This document shows positions 1 to 6,380 of a stretch of 9,319 bases of DNA, in pieces. Each line of letters starts with the position of its first letter. The stretch's first letter is position 1. The stretch comes from Gammaproteobacteria bacterium (lineage in GTDB: Bacteria; Pseudomonadota; Gammaproteobacteria; UBA5335; SLRW01), in the NCBI GenBank assembly GCA_007130745.1, contig SLRW01000154.1, positions 1 to 9,319 on the forward strand, read 5' to 3'. The notes under the pieces were generated by a model. The model ran no database searches and was not told the origin of the DNA. It saw only the letters and a list, made by a program, of their open reading frames with translations. The position numbers and the translations under genes are program-made.

Positions 1-236
1 ACCCGGAACAGATCCATATCGGCCATGGCATCCGGGTTGGCCAGCGCCGCGTGGCGCGACGGGCACAGCTCGATGGCAATGGCGTCATAATCGCCACTGG
101 TAATCAGCCGCTGGACTTCATCGGCGCTGTGACGAGAGACGTGTGCTGTCCCCACCAGGGTGAACCGGGTGCCATCGCGCTCGATGATGCGGCGCGGGCC
201 GTCGGTGTATTCGGTGTTTGTGGCCTGGGTGCTCAT
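1..236 (-). CDS. TraB family protein, 3' part cut off by window edge
   Basis: This is the N-terminal 78 codons of a minus-strand gene whose remainder lies beyond base 1. The translation begins MSTQATNTEY. It contains GTAHVS (residues 29-34, His32) followed by IELCPSR (residues 55-61, Glu56 and Arg61). These GTxHxS and E-L-C-x-x-R motifs mark the start of the TraB family (TraB/GumN/TIKI-like, PF01963), in which conserved His and Glu residues are thought to form a metal or catalytic site. Bacterial members are membrane-associated and their substrate is mostly unknown; Enterococcus TraB shuts down pheromone. The ATG at 236 is the only plausible start: upstream the frame stays open only to a TAA at 276-278 and has no other ATG, GTG or TTG. 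No strong ribosome binding site is seen. The gene lies 63 bp downstream of the Bax-like gene on the same strand, so co-transcription is possible. The family call is firm; the role is unknown. Confidence 0.8.
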   Translation of the reverse strand, partial: MSTQATNTEYTDGPRRIIERDGTRFTLVGTAHVSRHSADEVQRLITSGDYDAIAIELCPSRHAALANPDAMADMDLFR

Positions 237-268
237 GCTGGTTTCGGGCTTTGGCAGGCGTTGGCGAA

Positions 269-286
269 GCCGCGATTATGCGCGGC
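269..286. repeat. Short perfect inverted repeat between TraB and Bax-like genes
   Basis: GCCGCG and CGCGGC form a perfect 6-bp stem around a 6-base loop (attatg). It sits between the stop of the glucosaminidase gene and the start of the TraB gene. No T-tract follows on the minus strand, so this is not a convincing intrinsic terminator. It may be a weak attenuating hairpin or chance in GC-rich DNA. Confidence 0.25.
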
Positions 287-299
287 CTGACGGCGGGAC

Positions 300-1172
300 T
301 CAATCATTGCCGTAACCGACTGGATTGATGGCAGGCAGTTGGTCCAGCCCGTGATTGCGGATAATACTCTGTAACTCCCCGGCATAATTTTCGTGTGCCG
401 GCGACCAGGGCGTGAGTGTCTCAGTCAGTTCAGACAGCGCAGCGCCCGCCCGCCGCGCCTGGCGCCATGGCGAGAAGGCCGGATGGGTATTGAGCGTGTG
501 CATGAAATGGCGGATGGATTCATCCGGACGCTCGAACTGGCGAGGCATCTGGCCGACGCGCCCGCTCCACTGGCCGAACAGCGCGTTGCTGTTCACAGCG
601 AAGTGCGACAGACCCCAGCCGCTTTCCAGCGCGGCCACGGCCAGTACCAGCTCGACCGGCACGGGCGCAATACGCCGCTGCAGGCGTGGCAGGGTTGCCG
701 GGTCCTGAAGATCGGCAGTGACATCATAGCGTTCGGCCAGCTGCGTCAACGTGGCGTGGGCTTCACTGGCCGGGGGCGGCATGCCGTGGCGGGTGACAGT
801 GTCGAGATAGTTACGTTCCCGGCTTATACGATGGTTGGCCAGTATTGCCGGCACCAGCACCATGCGCAGAAACAGGGCGCTGCGTTCATCGGCCCCCAGG
901 GAGGCTATGTCCTTCGGCAGGCCGGCTACAATCACTGCCGGCAACCGCCTGCTCGCCGGCGGCCAGTATACCCCGGCGGCATCCAGCGCCCGGGCCATTT
1001 CAGGGGCGGTGCGGACTTCAATGATTTTCAGGGGCTTCAGCGGTCCCAGGGCGTCGCCGGGCGGTGCCGGTGGCAGCGCCGGCTTTAATTCCCAGAGTGC
1101 CAGCAACAGGCCTGCCGCAAGCAGCAGCGCAGTGGCCAGGGTCAGCAGGGCCTTGCGTATGTCAGAGGTCAT
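300..1172 (-). CDS. Bax-like glucosaminidase domain protein (peptidoglycan hydrolase)
   Basis: A 290-residue protein with one N-terminal hydrophobic helix (about residues 8-27, rich in Leu/Ala) followed by a Pro-rich linker, as expected of an inner-membrane-anchored or secreted periplasmic enzyme. The catalytic core is at residues 168-230, with VPVELVLAVAALESGWG then NSNALFGQW. This matches the glucosaminidase family (PF01832), best of all the E. coli Bax group. The Glu in ALESGWG (Glu183) is the expected catalytic acid, and N-x-LFG-x-W is the second hallmark. Family enzymes cleave the N-acetylglucosamine-beta-1,4 bond of peptidoglycan, so a cell-wall remodelling role is inferred. No SH3 or LysM wall-binding domain is present. 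The ATG at 1172 is preceded by GGAG about 13 bases upstream, a weak and rather distant binding site. The gene is divergent from the acyl-CoA enzyme gene. The exact physiological role of Bax proteins is not settled. Confidence 0.85.
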   Translation of the reverse strand: MTSDIRKALLTLATALLLAAGLLLALWELKPALPPAPPGDALGPLKPLKIIEVRTAPEMARALDAAGVYWPPASRRLPAVIVAGLPKDIASLGADERSALFLRMVLVPAILANHRISRERNYLDTVTRHGMPPPASEAHATLTQLAERYDVTADLQDPATLPRLQRRIAPVPVELVLAVAALESGWGLSHFAVNSNALFGQWSGRVGQMPRQFERPDESIRHFMHTLNTHPAFSPWRQARRAGAALSELTETLTPWSPAHENYAGELQSIIRNHGLDQLPAINPVGYGND

Positions 1173-1309
1173 GGTCGCTATCAGGCTCCGGCAGGTCAGG
1201 GGACAAGTGCGGCATTCTATCAGTGGATTAGCCGCTTCGTGGCGGGTAGTCTGGTCTCAGTGGTTCCCTCAATCAACATCAGCGTATATCACGGTGGGGG
1301 TAGTTCTTC
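1173..1309. promoter_or_regulatory. Divergent intergenic region (no clear promoter)
   Basis: This 137-bp spacer separates the divergent glucosaminidase and acyl-CoA enzyme genes and must hold the promoters for both. I could not find a convincing -35/-10 pair on either strand. TATATC at 1285-1290 resembles a -10 box, but it has no good -35 partner and lies too close to the start codon. A purine-rich ribosome binding site (GGGGGTAG, about 1296-1303) precedes the ATG at 1310. Confidence 0.35.
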
Positions 1310-3478
1310 ATGACAGCACCGGAACGGCCACAAAGCCTTGAGGCCTGCGTGGATACCGTCATCGAGCGGGTGGGCAAAACACTGGTGATCGGCACGCCGC
1401 TGGGCATAGGTAAATGCAACGCGCTGCTTAATGCCTTTTATCAGCGCGCCTGCCACGATGAGGGCATCGAACTGAAGATCATTACCGCGCTGTCACTGGC
1501 GGTACCGCCGGCTGGCAGCGAGCTGGAGCGGCGTTTCATGGTGCCGCTGGCCGAGCGGCTGTGGCCAGATTACCCGGCGCTGGATTATCTGCGTGACCTG
1601 GTGGCGGACAAGCTGCCGCCCAATGTAAAAGTCCTGGAGTTCTATTTCCCGCCCGGGCGAATGCTGGGCGCGCCGGCTGCCCAGCGCAATTACATCAGCA
1701 GCAACTACACCCATGTGGCGCGCGACATGATGGACCATGGTGTCAATGTGCTGATGCAGTCCATCGCCGTGCGTGAAGACACATCAGGCCGCCGTTACAG
1801 CCTGTCCAGTAATCCGGATGTCACCCTGGATCTGGTGCCGTTGGTGCGCGAGCGGGTCGCGCAGGGCGGGGCACCGGCAGTGGGCGTGGGCATGGTCAAC
1901 CGGCGGCTGCCCTTCATGGGCCAGGATGCCATTGTGGATGCCGATTATTTTGATCTGCTGGTGGACTTGCCTGATTACGACCATGAGCCTTTTGCCATGC
2001 CGTCCTCGCCGGTGTCGCTGGCGGATCATGCCATCGGTCTGCATGCCTCGGGGCTGTTGCCGGATGGCGGCACGCTGCAGATCGGTATCGGTTCGCTGGG
2101 GGATGCCATTGTGCAGGGCTGCTGCCTGCGCCATGAGCACAACCGGGCGTGGCGCGAGGCGCTGAATGCGATGGGACAGGGTGAGATGCCGGCGGAGATT
2201 GCCCGTTACGGCGGGACAGGCGCTTTTGATACCGGCATCTATGGCGCCAGTGAGATGTTTGTGGAGGGCTTTCTCACCCTGTACGACCGGGACATCCTCA
2301 AGCGCTTTGTGTATGACGACCCCTGGCTGGAGGCCTGGCAGGAGAAGCGGGGAGAAGGCCCGGCAGTTACCCGGGAGCTACTGGAGTGGCTGATTGAAGA
2401 AGGTGTCGTAGATAAACCCCTGACACTTTCCGATGTGGACTGGCTTACTCATTACGGTGTTTTCTGCGACGGGGTCCGGCTGGAGGGCGACGAACTGGTG
2501 TGCCCGGACGGGCATCGCCTCGGCGCGAACCTGGAAGACCCGGCCACGCTGGCGGCGGTGGAGGCCTCCTGCCTGGGCGAGCGTCTTCGCCACGGCCGGT
2601 TATTGCAGGCCGGCTTTCTGCTGGGCTCGGCGCGTTATTACGAACGCCTGAGAATAATGCCGGAGGCGCTGTTTTCAGCTATCGACATGACGGCCATCCG
2701 GGAGGTCAACCGGCTGTCGGGTGACCGGGCGCTGGAAGCCCGGCAGCGACGCGGGGCGCGGTTTTTCAATTCGGTGATGAAAATTACTCTGATCGGCGCT
2801 GCGGTGTCCGATGGCCTGGAAGATGGTCGTGTCGTCAGCGGGGTGGGCGGTCAGTATGATTTTGTATCGCTGGCCCATGGTCTGCCCGACGGGCGTTCGG
2901 TACTGATGCTGCGCAGCACGCGCCGGGACAGCAGCGGTGCACTGGAGTCGAATATCACCCCGGCCTACGGGCATATCACCATCCCCCGTCATCTGCGCGA
3001 TATGGTGGTCACGGAATACGGCGTCGCCGATCTGCGCGGGCAGCCCGATGGTGAAGTGATCAAACGCCTAATCGCTGTCAGCGATGCGCGATTCCAGGAC
3101 GAGCTGCTGGCCTGGGCGAAAAAGCACGGCAAGGTTGAAACGGATTATGAAATCCCCGATCGCCAGCGCGGCAATACGCCGGAACATTTGCGCCGGGCGC
3201 TGGCGTCACTGGCGCAGCAGGATCTGCTGCCGGAGTACCCACTGGGTACGGATTTTACCGATGAAGAGGTGATGTTGGCGCGGGCCTTGCCGCGGCTCAA
3301 AGCAGCTGCGGGCAGCTGGCGTGGGCGAGGGCAGTTGCTGGCCGGATTGATTGCGCCGGGCAAGCTGCCCGCCGGCGGCGAGGCCTGTATGCAGCGCATG
3401 CAACTGGCCAGGCCGCACGGGCTGCGCGAGCACATCATGGCCCGGCTGGTGCGCTGGGCGCTGGTCCGTGCCAGCTGA
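1310..3478 (+). CDS. Acetyl-CoA hydrolase/transferase family protein, long form
   Basis: A 722-residue cytoplasmic protein of the family I CoA-transferase / acetyl-CoA hydrolase group (Ach1/Cat1-like). The N-terminal half begins with GTPLGIGKCNALLNAFY, typical of the family, and runs to YGASEM; Glu315 of this SEM motif aligns with the glutamate that forms the glutamyl-CoA thioester in 4-hydroxybutyrate and acetate CoA-transferases. The C-terminal domain (PF13336 type) shows SGVGGQYDF (about 511-519), a run of small residues, and VVTEYGVADLRG (about 566-577). Enzymes of this family move CoA between acyl groups and acetate or succinate, or hydrolyse acyl-CoA; the substrate here cannot be told from sequence. 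Usual members are about 430-550 residues. This one carries roughly 90 extra residues (about 338-430) between the catalytic Glu and the C-terminal domain, plus a C-terminal tail. It converges on the PEBP gene with a 14-bp gap. Confidence 0.85.
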   Translation: MTAPERPQSLEACVDTVIERVGKTLVIGTPLGIGKCNALLNAFYQRACHDEGIELKIITALSLAVPPAGSELERRFMVPLAERLWPDYPALDYLRDLVADKLPPNVKVLEFYFPPGRMLGAPAAQRNYISSNYTHVARDMMDHGVNVLMQSIAVREDTSGRRYSLSSNPDVTLDLVPLVRERVAQGGAPAVGVGMVNRRLPFMGQDAIVDADYFDLLVDLPDYDHEPFAMPSSPVSLADHAIGLHASGLLPDGGTLQIGIGSLGDAIVQGCCLRHEHNRAWREALNAMGQGEMPAEIARYGGTGAFDTGIYGASEMFVEGFLTLYDRDILKRFVYDDPWLEAWQEKRGEGPAVTRELLEWLIEEGVVDKPLTLSDVDWLTHYGVFCDGVRLEGDELVCPDGHRLGANLEDPATLAAVEASCLGERLRHGRLLQAGFLLGSARYYERLRIMPEALFSAIDMTAIREVNRLSGDRALEARQRRGARFFNSVMKITLIGAAVSDGLEDGRVVSGVGGQYDFVSLAHGLPDGRSVLMLRSTRRDSSGALESNITPAYGHITIPRHLRDMVVTEYGVADLRGQPDGEVIKRLIAVSDARFQDELLAWAKKHGKVETDYEIPDRQRGNTPEHLRRALASLAQQDLLPEYPLGTDFTDEEVMLARALPRLKAAAGSWRGRGQLLAGLIAPGKLPAGGEACMQRMQLARPHGLREHIMARLVRWALVRAS

Positions 3479-3492
3479 CTGCCGGATTCGGT

Positions 3493-3969
3493 TCAGCGGC
3501 GCTCGTAGGTGCCGACCAGGCGATTCATGCCGATGATGTGCTCCTCGACCCGATCCAGGAAGCTGCCCAGTGTGAGCCCTGCAGGCAAATCCAGCGCCTT
3601 GTCCAGCGCCAGCACCCAGAAGTAGTAATGATGCACGCCGTGGCCTTCCGGGGGCATGGGGCCGCCATAGCCTTCGTTGCCAAAATCATTGATTCCGGCG
3701 GTGCCCTGGTCGGTGTTTTCCTCCAGGTGGCCGGTATCGCCGGGCAGGTTATACAGCAACCAGTGCACGAAGCCGTAGGCGCCGTCCTTGACCAGGGGCG
3801 CATCCGGGTCGTGGCAGATGATGGCAAAGCCACGTGTTCCCTCAGGGGTATTACGCCAACTCAGCGCAGGAGAGATGTCTTCCCCCTCGCCGGTGTACTG
3901 CGTAGGGATGTTGCCGTGGGGGTTGAAAGCTTCACTTTGAAGCTGCATATCGGATAGCGCGAATCCCAT
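3493..3969 (-). CDS. YbhB/YbcL family Raf kinase inhibitor-like (PEBP) protein
   Basis: A 158-residue protein covering the whole phosphatidylethanolamine-binding protein fold (PF01161), bacterial YbhB/YbcL type. The two signature blocks are clear: HDPDAP (residues 53-58) followed by GFVHWLLYNLP (residues 66-76, His69), and GYGGPMPPEGHGVHHYYF (residues 100-117). In the family these residues form a small anion-binding pocket; physiological ligands in bacteria are unknown and the Raf inhibitor name is historical. There is no signal peptide, so a cytoplasmic location is likely. I chose the ATG at 3969 rather than the in-frame ATG at 4020. It has an ideal ribosome binding site (AAGGAGG, 5-base spacing), and the 17 extra residues are not part of the fold. 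The gene lies downstream of the GGDEF gene on the same strand with a 98-bp gap, so read-through is possible but not required. Confidence 0.9.
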   Translation of the reverse strand: MGFALSDMQLQSEAFNPHGNIPTQYTGEGEDISPALSWRNTPEGTRGFAIICHDPDAPLVKDGAYGFVHWLLYNLPGDTGHLEENTDQGTAGINDFGNEGYGGPMPPEGHGVHHYYFWVLALDKALDLPAGLTLGSFLDRVEEHIIGMNRLVGTYERR

Positions 3970-3974
3970 GGTCG

Positions 3975-3981
3975 CCTCCTT
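3975..3981 (-). promoter_or_regulatory. Ribosome binding site fixing the PEBP start
   Basis: On the minus strand AAGGAGG stands 5 bases before the ATG at 3969, a near-perfect Shine-Dalgarno match. It decides between that ATG and the in-frame upstream ATG at 4020, which has no such site. Confidence 0.8.
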
Positions 3982-4017
3982 ATCTGTAATGCTGACTGCC
4001 AGCTGTAACCGGGCAAC

Positions 4018-4058
4018 CATGCTGCCGCTGCTGAAGGGGTCAAGTCAATTGCAGCATG
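4018..4058. repeat. 8-bp inverted repeat between GGDEF and PEBP genes
   Basis: CATGCTGC (4018-4025) and GCAGCATG (4051-4058) are exact reverse complements separated by 25 bases, located just past the stop codon of the cyclase gene. There is no T-run on either strand. It may be an operator-like dyad or a weak terminator for the cyclase transcript, but chance is possible. Confidence 0.3.
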
Positions 4059-4067
4059 AGCGCGGCT

Positions 4068-5210
4068 TTACTCGGCCTGAATCAGGCGGTTGCGCCCGGC
4101 GGCCTTGGCCCGGTAGAGCGCTTTGTCAGCTTTATCAAACACGGATTCGGGCGGTTCGCCGTTGGCTATAGTAAGGCCGGCACTGAGAGTAATGCGCTGG
4201 GTATCACGACCGCCGCCATGGCCACGTCGTTTGGCTCCGGCACGGTCTCCCCGCACCTGGAATGGGTCGCGGCTGACGCCTAAACGCAATCGTTCAATAG
4301 CATCGGCTGCCCGCTCGCTGTCGGCGTGGGGAAAGATTACGGAAAATTCTTCACCGCCGTAACGATAGGCCTGACCGCCGGCACCTGCACGCGCCAGCAC
4401 AGCCGCGACCCGGCGCAATACCTGGTCACCTACATCGTGCCCCCAGCGGTCGTTGAATTTCTTGAAATGGTCAATGTCGAGCATGGCCACGGCCCACTGC
4501 CGGGGGAGGCGCTGAATGCGTTCTTCCAACGCACGGCGGTTGGGCAAGCCGGTGAGTTCATCCAGATAGGCCAGCCGCCAGGCGTGCAGAAGCAGGCCGC
4601 TCCACAGCGACAAGACAGCGGCAGCGGTGACAGCCAGCGCTCCGGGAGTCAATGATGAAGGCGCAAGCACCAGTGGTATGCTGCTCGCGAGAGCGCCGGC
4701 CAGACCAATATCAATGGCTTCGCGCCTGATTGCGAGGCGTACCAGCGCGCCGGACAGACCAAGCAGGGTGATTAACGCCGCCAGCGAAATTTCTGTTGTC
4801 AGTATCTCCAGCGGGTGGAACAAAAGACTGTCTGCGCTGCTTGCAGGGGCGCCACCGCGAGCCCACAACGCAACCACCAGGACGATGATGCAACCGGCCA
4901 GCGCGGGCCCGGTGCCGGTAATGCCCCGTTCGCGCAGCCACGGAAGCAGGACCAATGCGAGTATCGGCAAGCCAACCATGGCCGCTGGGGTGCCGGCAAA
5001 GCGCAACCCCGACCAGATCGTCAGAACCAGGATAAAAGCCGTAAAAACCCGCCACTGCGCAAAACTGACAGCAACGCCGGCACCGGTCAGGGCCAGCGCG
5101 ACCATCCCCAGCTCGATCATGCTGAAGGTCCGCAATAATCCATCCGGCCACTGACTGGCAATCACCAGGCCGACGGACGGCCACAACAGGGCGAGCAGCA
5201 GGGCTCTCAT
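4068..5210 (-). CDS. Membrane-anchored GGDEF diguanylate cyclase
   Basis: About 380 residues. The first 210 or so form roughly eight hydrophobic segments with short connections, an integral-membrane sensor region I cannot assign to a named family (not clearly MASE1 or MASE2). A C-terminal GGDEF domain (PF00990) follows: DELTGLPNRR marks its start, LDIDHFKKFND carries the metal-binding Asp, and RYGGEEF holds the active-site signature GGEEF (residues 285-289). TLSAG and ADKALYRAKAAGRNR close the domain. It should make cyclic di-GMP from two GTP. The usual RxxD inhibitory site nine residues before GGEEF is absent (GAGG instead), so c-di-GMP feedback through it is not expected. The start is uncertain. 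The ATG at 5210 has no ribosome binding site; a GTG at 5240 with AAAAGG nine bases upstream would add 10 hydrophobic residues; an ATG at 5339 seems too far. The gene is divergent from the methyltransferase pair. Confidence 0.85.
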   Translation of the reverse strand: MRALLLALLWPSVGLVIASQWPDGLLRTFSMIELGMVALALTGAGVAVSFAQWRVFTAFILVLTIWSGLRFAGTPAAMVGLPILALVLLPWLRERGITGTGPALAGCIIVLVVALWARGGAPASSADSLLFHPLEILTTEISLAALITLLGLSGALVRLAIRREAIDIGLAGALASSIPLVLAPSSLTPGALAVTAAAVLSLWSGLLLHAWRLAYLDELTGLPNRRALEERIQRLPRQWAVAMLDIDHFKKFNDRWGHDVGDQVLRRVAAVLARAGAGGQAYRYGGEEFSVIFPHADSERAADAIERLRLGVSRDPFQVRGDRAGAKRRGHGGGRDTQRITLSAGLTIANGEPPESVFDKADKALYRAKAAGRNRLIQAE

Positions 5211-5322
5211 GACAAGAAAAATCGTGGTTATAATGCTCACGTAGCCGGGCCTTTTCCATTGATAGTGTGGAATTGCGCACAAGAGAAGAATATATCGTAC
5301 ACCGTTGGTTTTGGGGTGTTCC

Positions 5323-5381
5323 GAGCAAAAAATAACCACAGCCCGACTGGTCCCCGGGATCAGCGTGTTCGGTTATTGCTC
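5323..5381 (+). promoter_or_regulatory. Nested inverted repeats in leader of first FkbM gene
   Basis: The outer arms are GAGCAA-AAAA-TAACC (5323-5337) and GGTTATTGCTC (5371-5381). They pair over 11 bases if four A are bulged from the left arm. Inside lies a 17-base imperfect palindrome, CTGGTCCCCGGGATCAG (5347-5363), centred on 5355. The element is 35-93 bases before the ATG at 5416, in the AT-rich gap between two divergent genes. It could be an operator dyad or a structured RNA leader. No regulator binding site of known consensus was recognised. Confidence 0.4.
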
Positions 5382-5401
5382 ATCATCCCCGCGAGGAAGG
5401 C

Positions 5402-5408
5402 AAAGGGG
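5402..5408 (+). promoter_or_regulatory. Ribosome binding site fixing the first FkbM start
   Basis: AAAGGGG lies 7 bases before the ATG at 5416, with AGGAAGG just upstream. It supports that ATG rather than the in-frame ATG at 5305. The N-terminus from 5416 (MFFYTLKRWLTKP) also aligns with that of the downstream paralogue (MLYRLKRAAMKP). Confidence 0.6.
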
Positions 5409-5415
5409 ACACCGC

Positions 5416-6078
5416 ATGTTTTTTTACACGCTTAAGCGATGGTTGACGAAACCCCGGGCAACTATCATGCGGCTGCGTTATCGCAATACAGATCAAGTCC
5501 CGTGGACGATTCTGGAGTCTTTTAACTATTCGTCCGCAATCAGGCAGGCTATCAAGGCGTCTAAAACTGAAGATATTCTGCATAGCCATGAGCTTTCATC
5601 AGATAACATGGTTATTCATGTAGGCGCCACTACGGGAGATTGGGCGCAGCAAATACAGGAAAAGTATAACTGCCAGGTTCAGGTCTACCCGATGACGGTG
5701 GGGTGGACATGGAAGCTTCAAAATCGGTTTGCTGATTCTACTTGTGTTTATGCTCACCCGAACAACCTTAAGATGAACCATGTGCGAGAGTTGCTGGAGG
5801 AAGTCGAGCCAAGAGAGATTGACCTGCTCAGAATTGGCTCCTTCGGATGGAAGAGTGGTGCCGAAGGCGGAGAATACACCTTGCTGCCGATGCTGATTGA
5901 CTCTGGACTGCACAAACGCTGCAGACAGATCATGATCCAGTACAACGAGAACTGGTTCATGTCTCATTTTCGTCGATACCGGATCAACAGAGCGCTAAAT
6001 CATACCCATAAACGAGTGTTGAATTATCCATTTGTGTTTGAGAAATGGGTGCGTCGTGACGTTTTGTCCGGAACATGA
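5416..6078 (+). CDS. Degenerate FkbM-family methyltransferase paralogue, probably inactive
   Basis: A 220-residue protein clearly homologous along its length to the next gene, an FkbM-type SAM methyltransferase (PF05050). The catalytic signatures are damaged. Motif I reads VIHVGATTG, with His68 where the partner has Asp67. The acidic residue after strand 2 is replaced (VYP, Pro92, against IFE, Glu91). The KxNxEGGE block reads RIG, then about seven extra residues, then AEGGE (150-153). About 34 residues present in the partner between HPWGL and the VSE helix are missing. In contrast, the last 66 or so residues from EGGEY to RRD align without gaps at about 60% identity. The frame is intact, so it may be expressed. 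Base composition is noticeably more AT-rich than its neighbours, pointing to transfer or relaxed selection. The start at 5416 fits both the ribosome binding site and the paralogue. No SAM-dependent activity is expected; a partner or regulatory role is possible but unproven. Confidence 0.75.
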   Translation: MFFYTLKRWLTKPRATIMRLRYRNTDQVPWTILESFNYSSAIRQAIKASKTEDILHSHELSSDNMVIHVGATTGDWAQQIQEKYNCQVQVYPMTVGWTWKLQNRFADSTCVYAHPNNLKMNHVRELLEEVEPREIDLLRIGSFGWKSGAEGGEYTLLPMLIDSGLHKRCRQIMIQYNENWFMSHFRRYRINRALNHTHKRVLNYPFVFEKWVRRDVLSGT

Positions 6079-6380
6079 AAGCCAGGGTTTTATTCGACGC
6101 ACAGGTGTATAGGCTGCTTCTGTTGTCAGGAGTGGACGCGGTGGGTAGGGGAAAGTACGCCCTTTCCCCGATTTAACCGGCGTATGAACACCATTACGCT
6201 TTCTGACCAACCCGACACGGCCTGTATTGGTCATGTGTCCGGGGCGTGTCTGCTTGACAGACGGCTCATTGCCACCCCCTGGCTCCGTTTGTGTTTTGCT
6301 GACCGGAGCCCGGCTGCGTTATTCGGAGTCCGGCCATTCCGAGGCATTCCAGGAACGCGCTGGTCTCGGGGAGAAGACAA
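6079..6380. other. Non-coding gap between the two FkbM genes
   Basis: A 302-bp stretch with no believable gene: the short open frames here have no family signature and overlap the next gene out of frame. It holds one perfect hairpin (6148-6169). A TTGACA hexamer (6254-6259) has no -10 box at the right spacing. A ribosome binding site GGGGAG (6368-6373) lies 7 bases before the ATG at 6381. The length suggests the second gene has its own promoter, which I cannot pinpoint. Confidence 0.5.
6148..6169 (+). terminator. Perfect 8-bp hairpin, possible terminator of first FkbM gene
   Basis: GGGGAAAG and CTTTCCCC pair perfectly around a 6-base loop (tacgcc), 70 bases after the stop codon of the first FkbM gene. 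The following bases are gattta, only a short T-run, so intrinsic termination would be weak or depend on other factors. A protein-binding dyad for the second gene is an alternative. Confidence 0.45.

Noticed and set aside
393..1088. Long plus-strand open frame opposite the glucosaminidase gene
   Set aside because: Its translation has no family signature and is rich in Arg, Gly and Gln, typical of antisense shadow frames in GC-rich DNA; the minus-strand frame carries the clear catalytic motifs.
3970..4020. In-frame ATG at 4020 for the PEBP gene
   Set aside because: The 17 added residues include the translated ribosome binding site of the true start at 3969 and are not part of the PEBP fold.
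4711..5258. Minus-strand frame overlapping the cyclase, with an ATG near 5258
   Set aside because: Out of frame with the GGDEF protein, Arg/Pro-rich, and without recognisable motifs; it covers only the membrane region of the real gene.
5305..5415. Upstream in-frame extension of the first FkbM gene from an ATG at 5305
   Set aside because: The 37 extra residues have no counterpart in the paralogue, and the ATG at 5416 has a ribosome binding site.
6254..6259. Perfect TTGACA -35 hexamer upstream of the second FkbM gene
   Set aside because: The 16-18 base spacer leads into a C-rich run with no resemblance to a -10 box.
6280..6300. Possible sigma-54 promoter (TGGC ... TTGC)
   Set aside because: There are 15 bases between the GG and GC elements, where the consensus requires 10.
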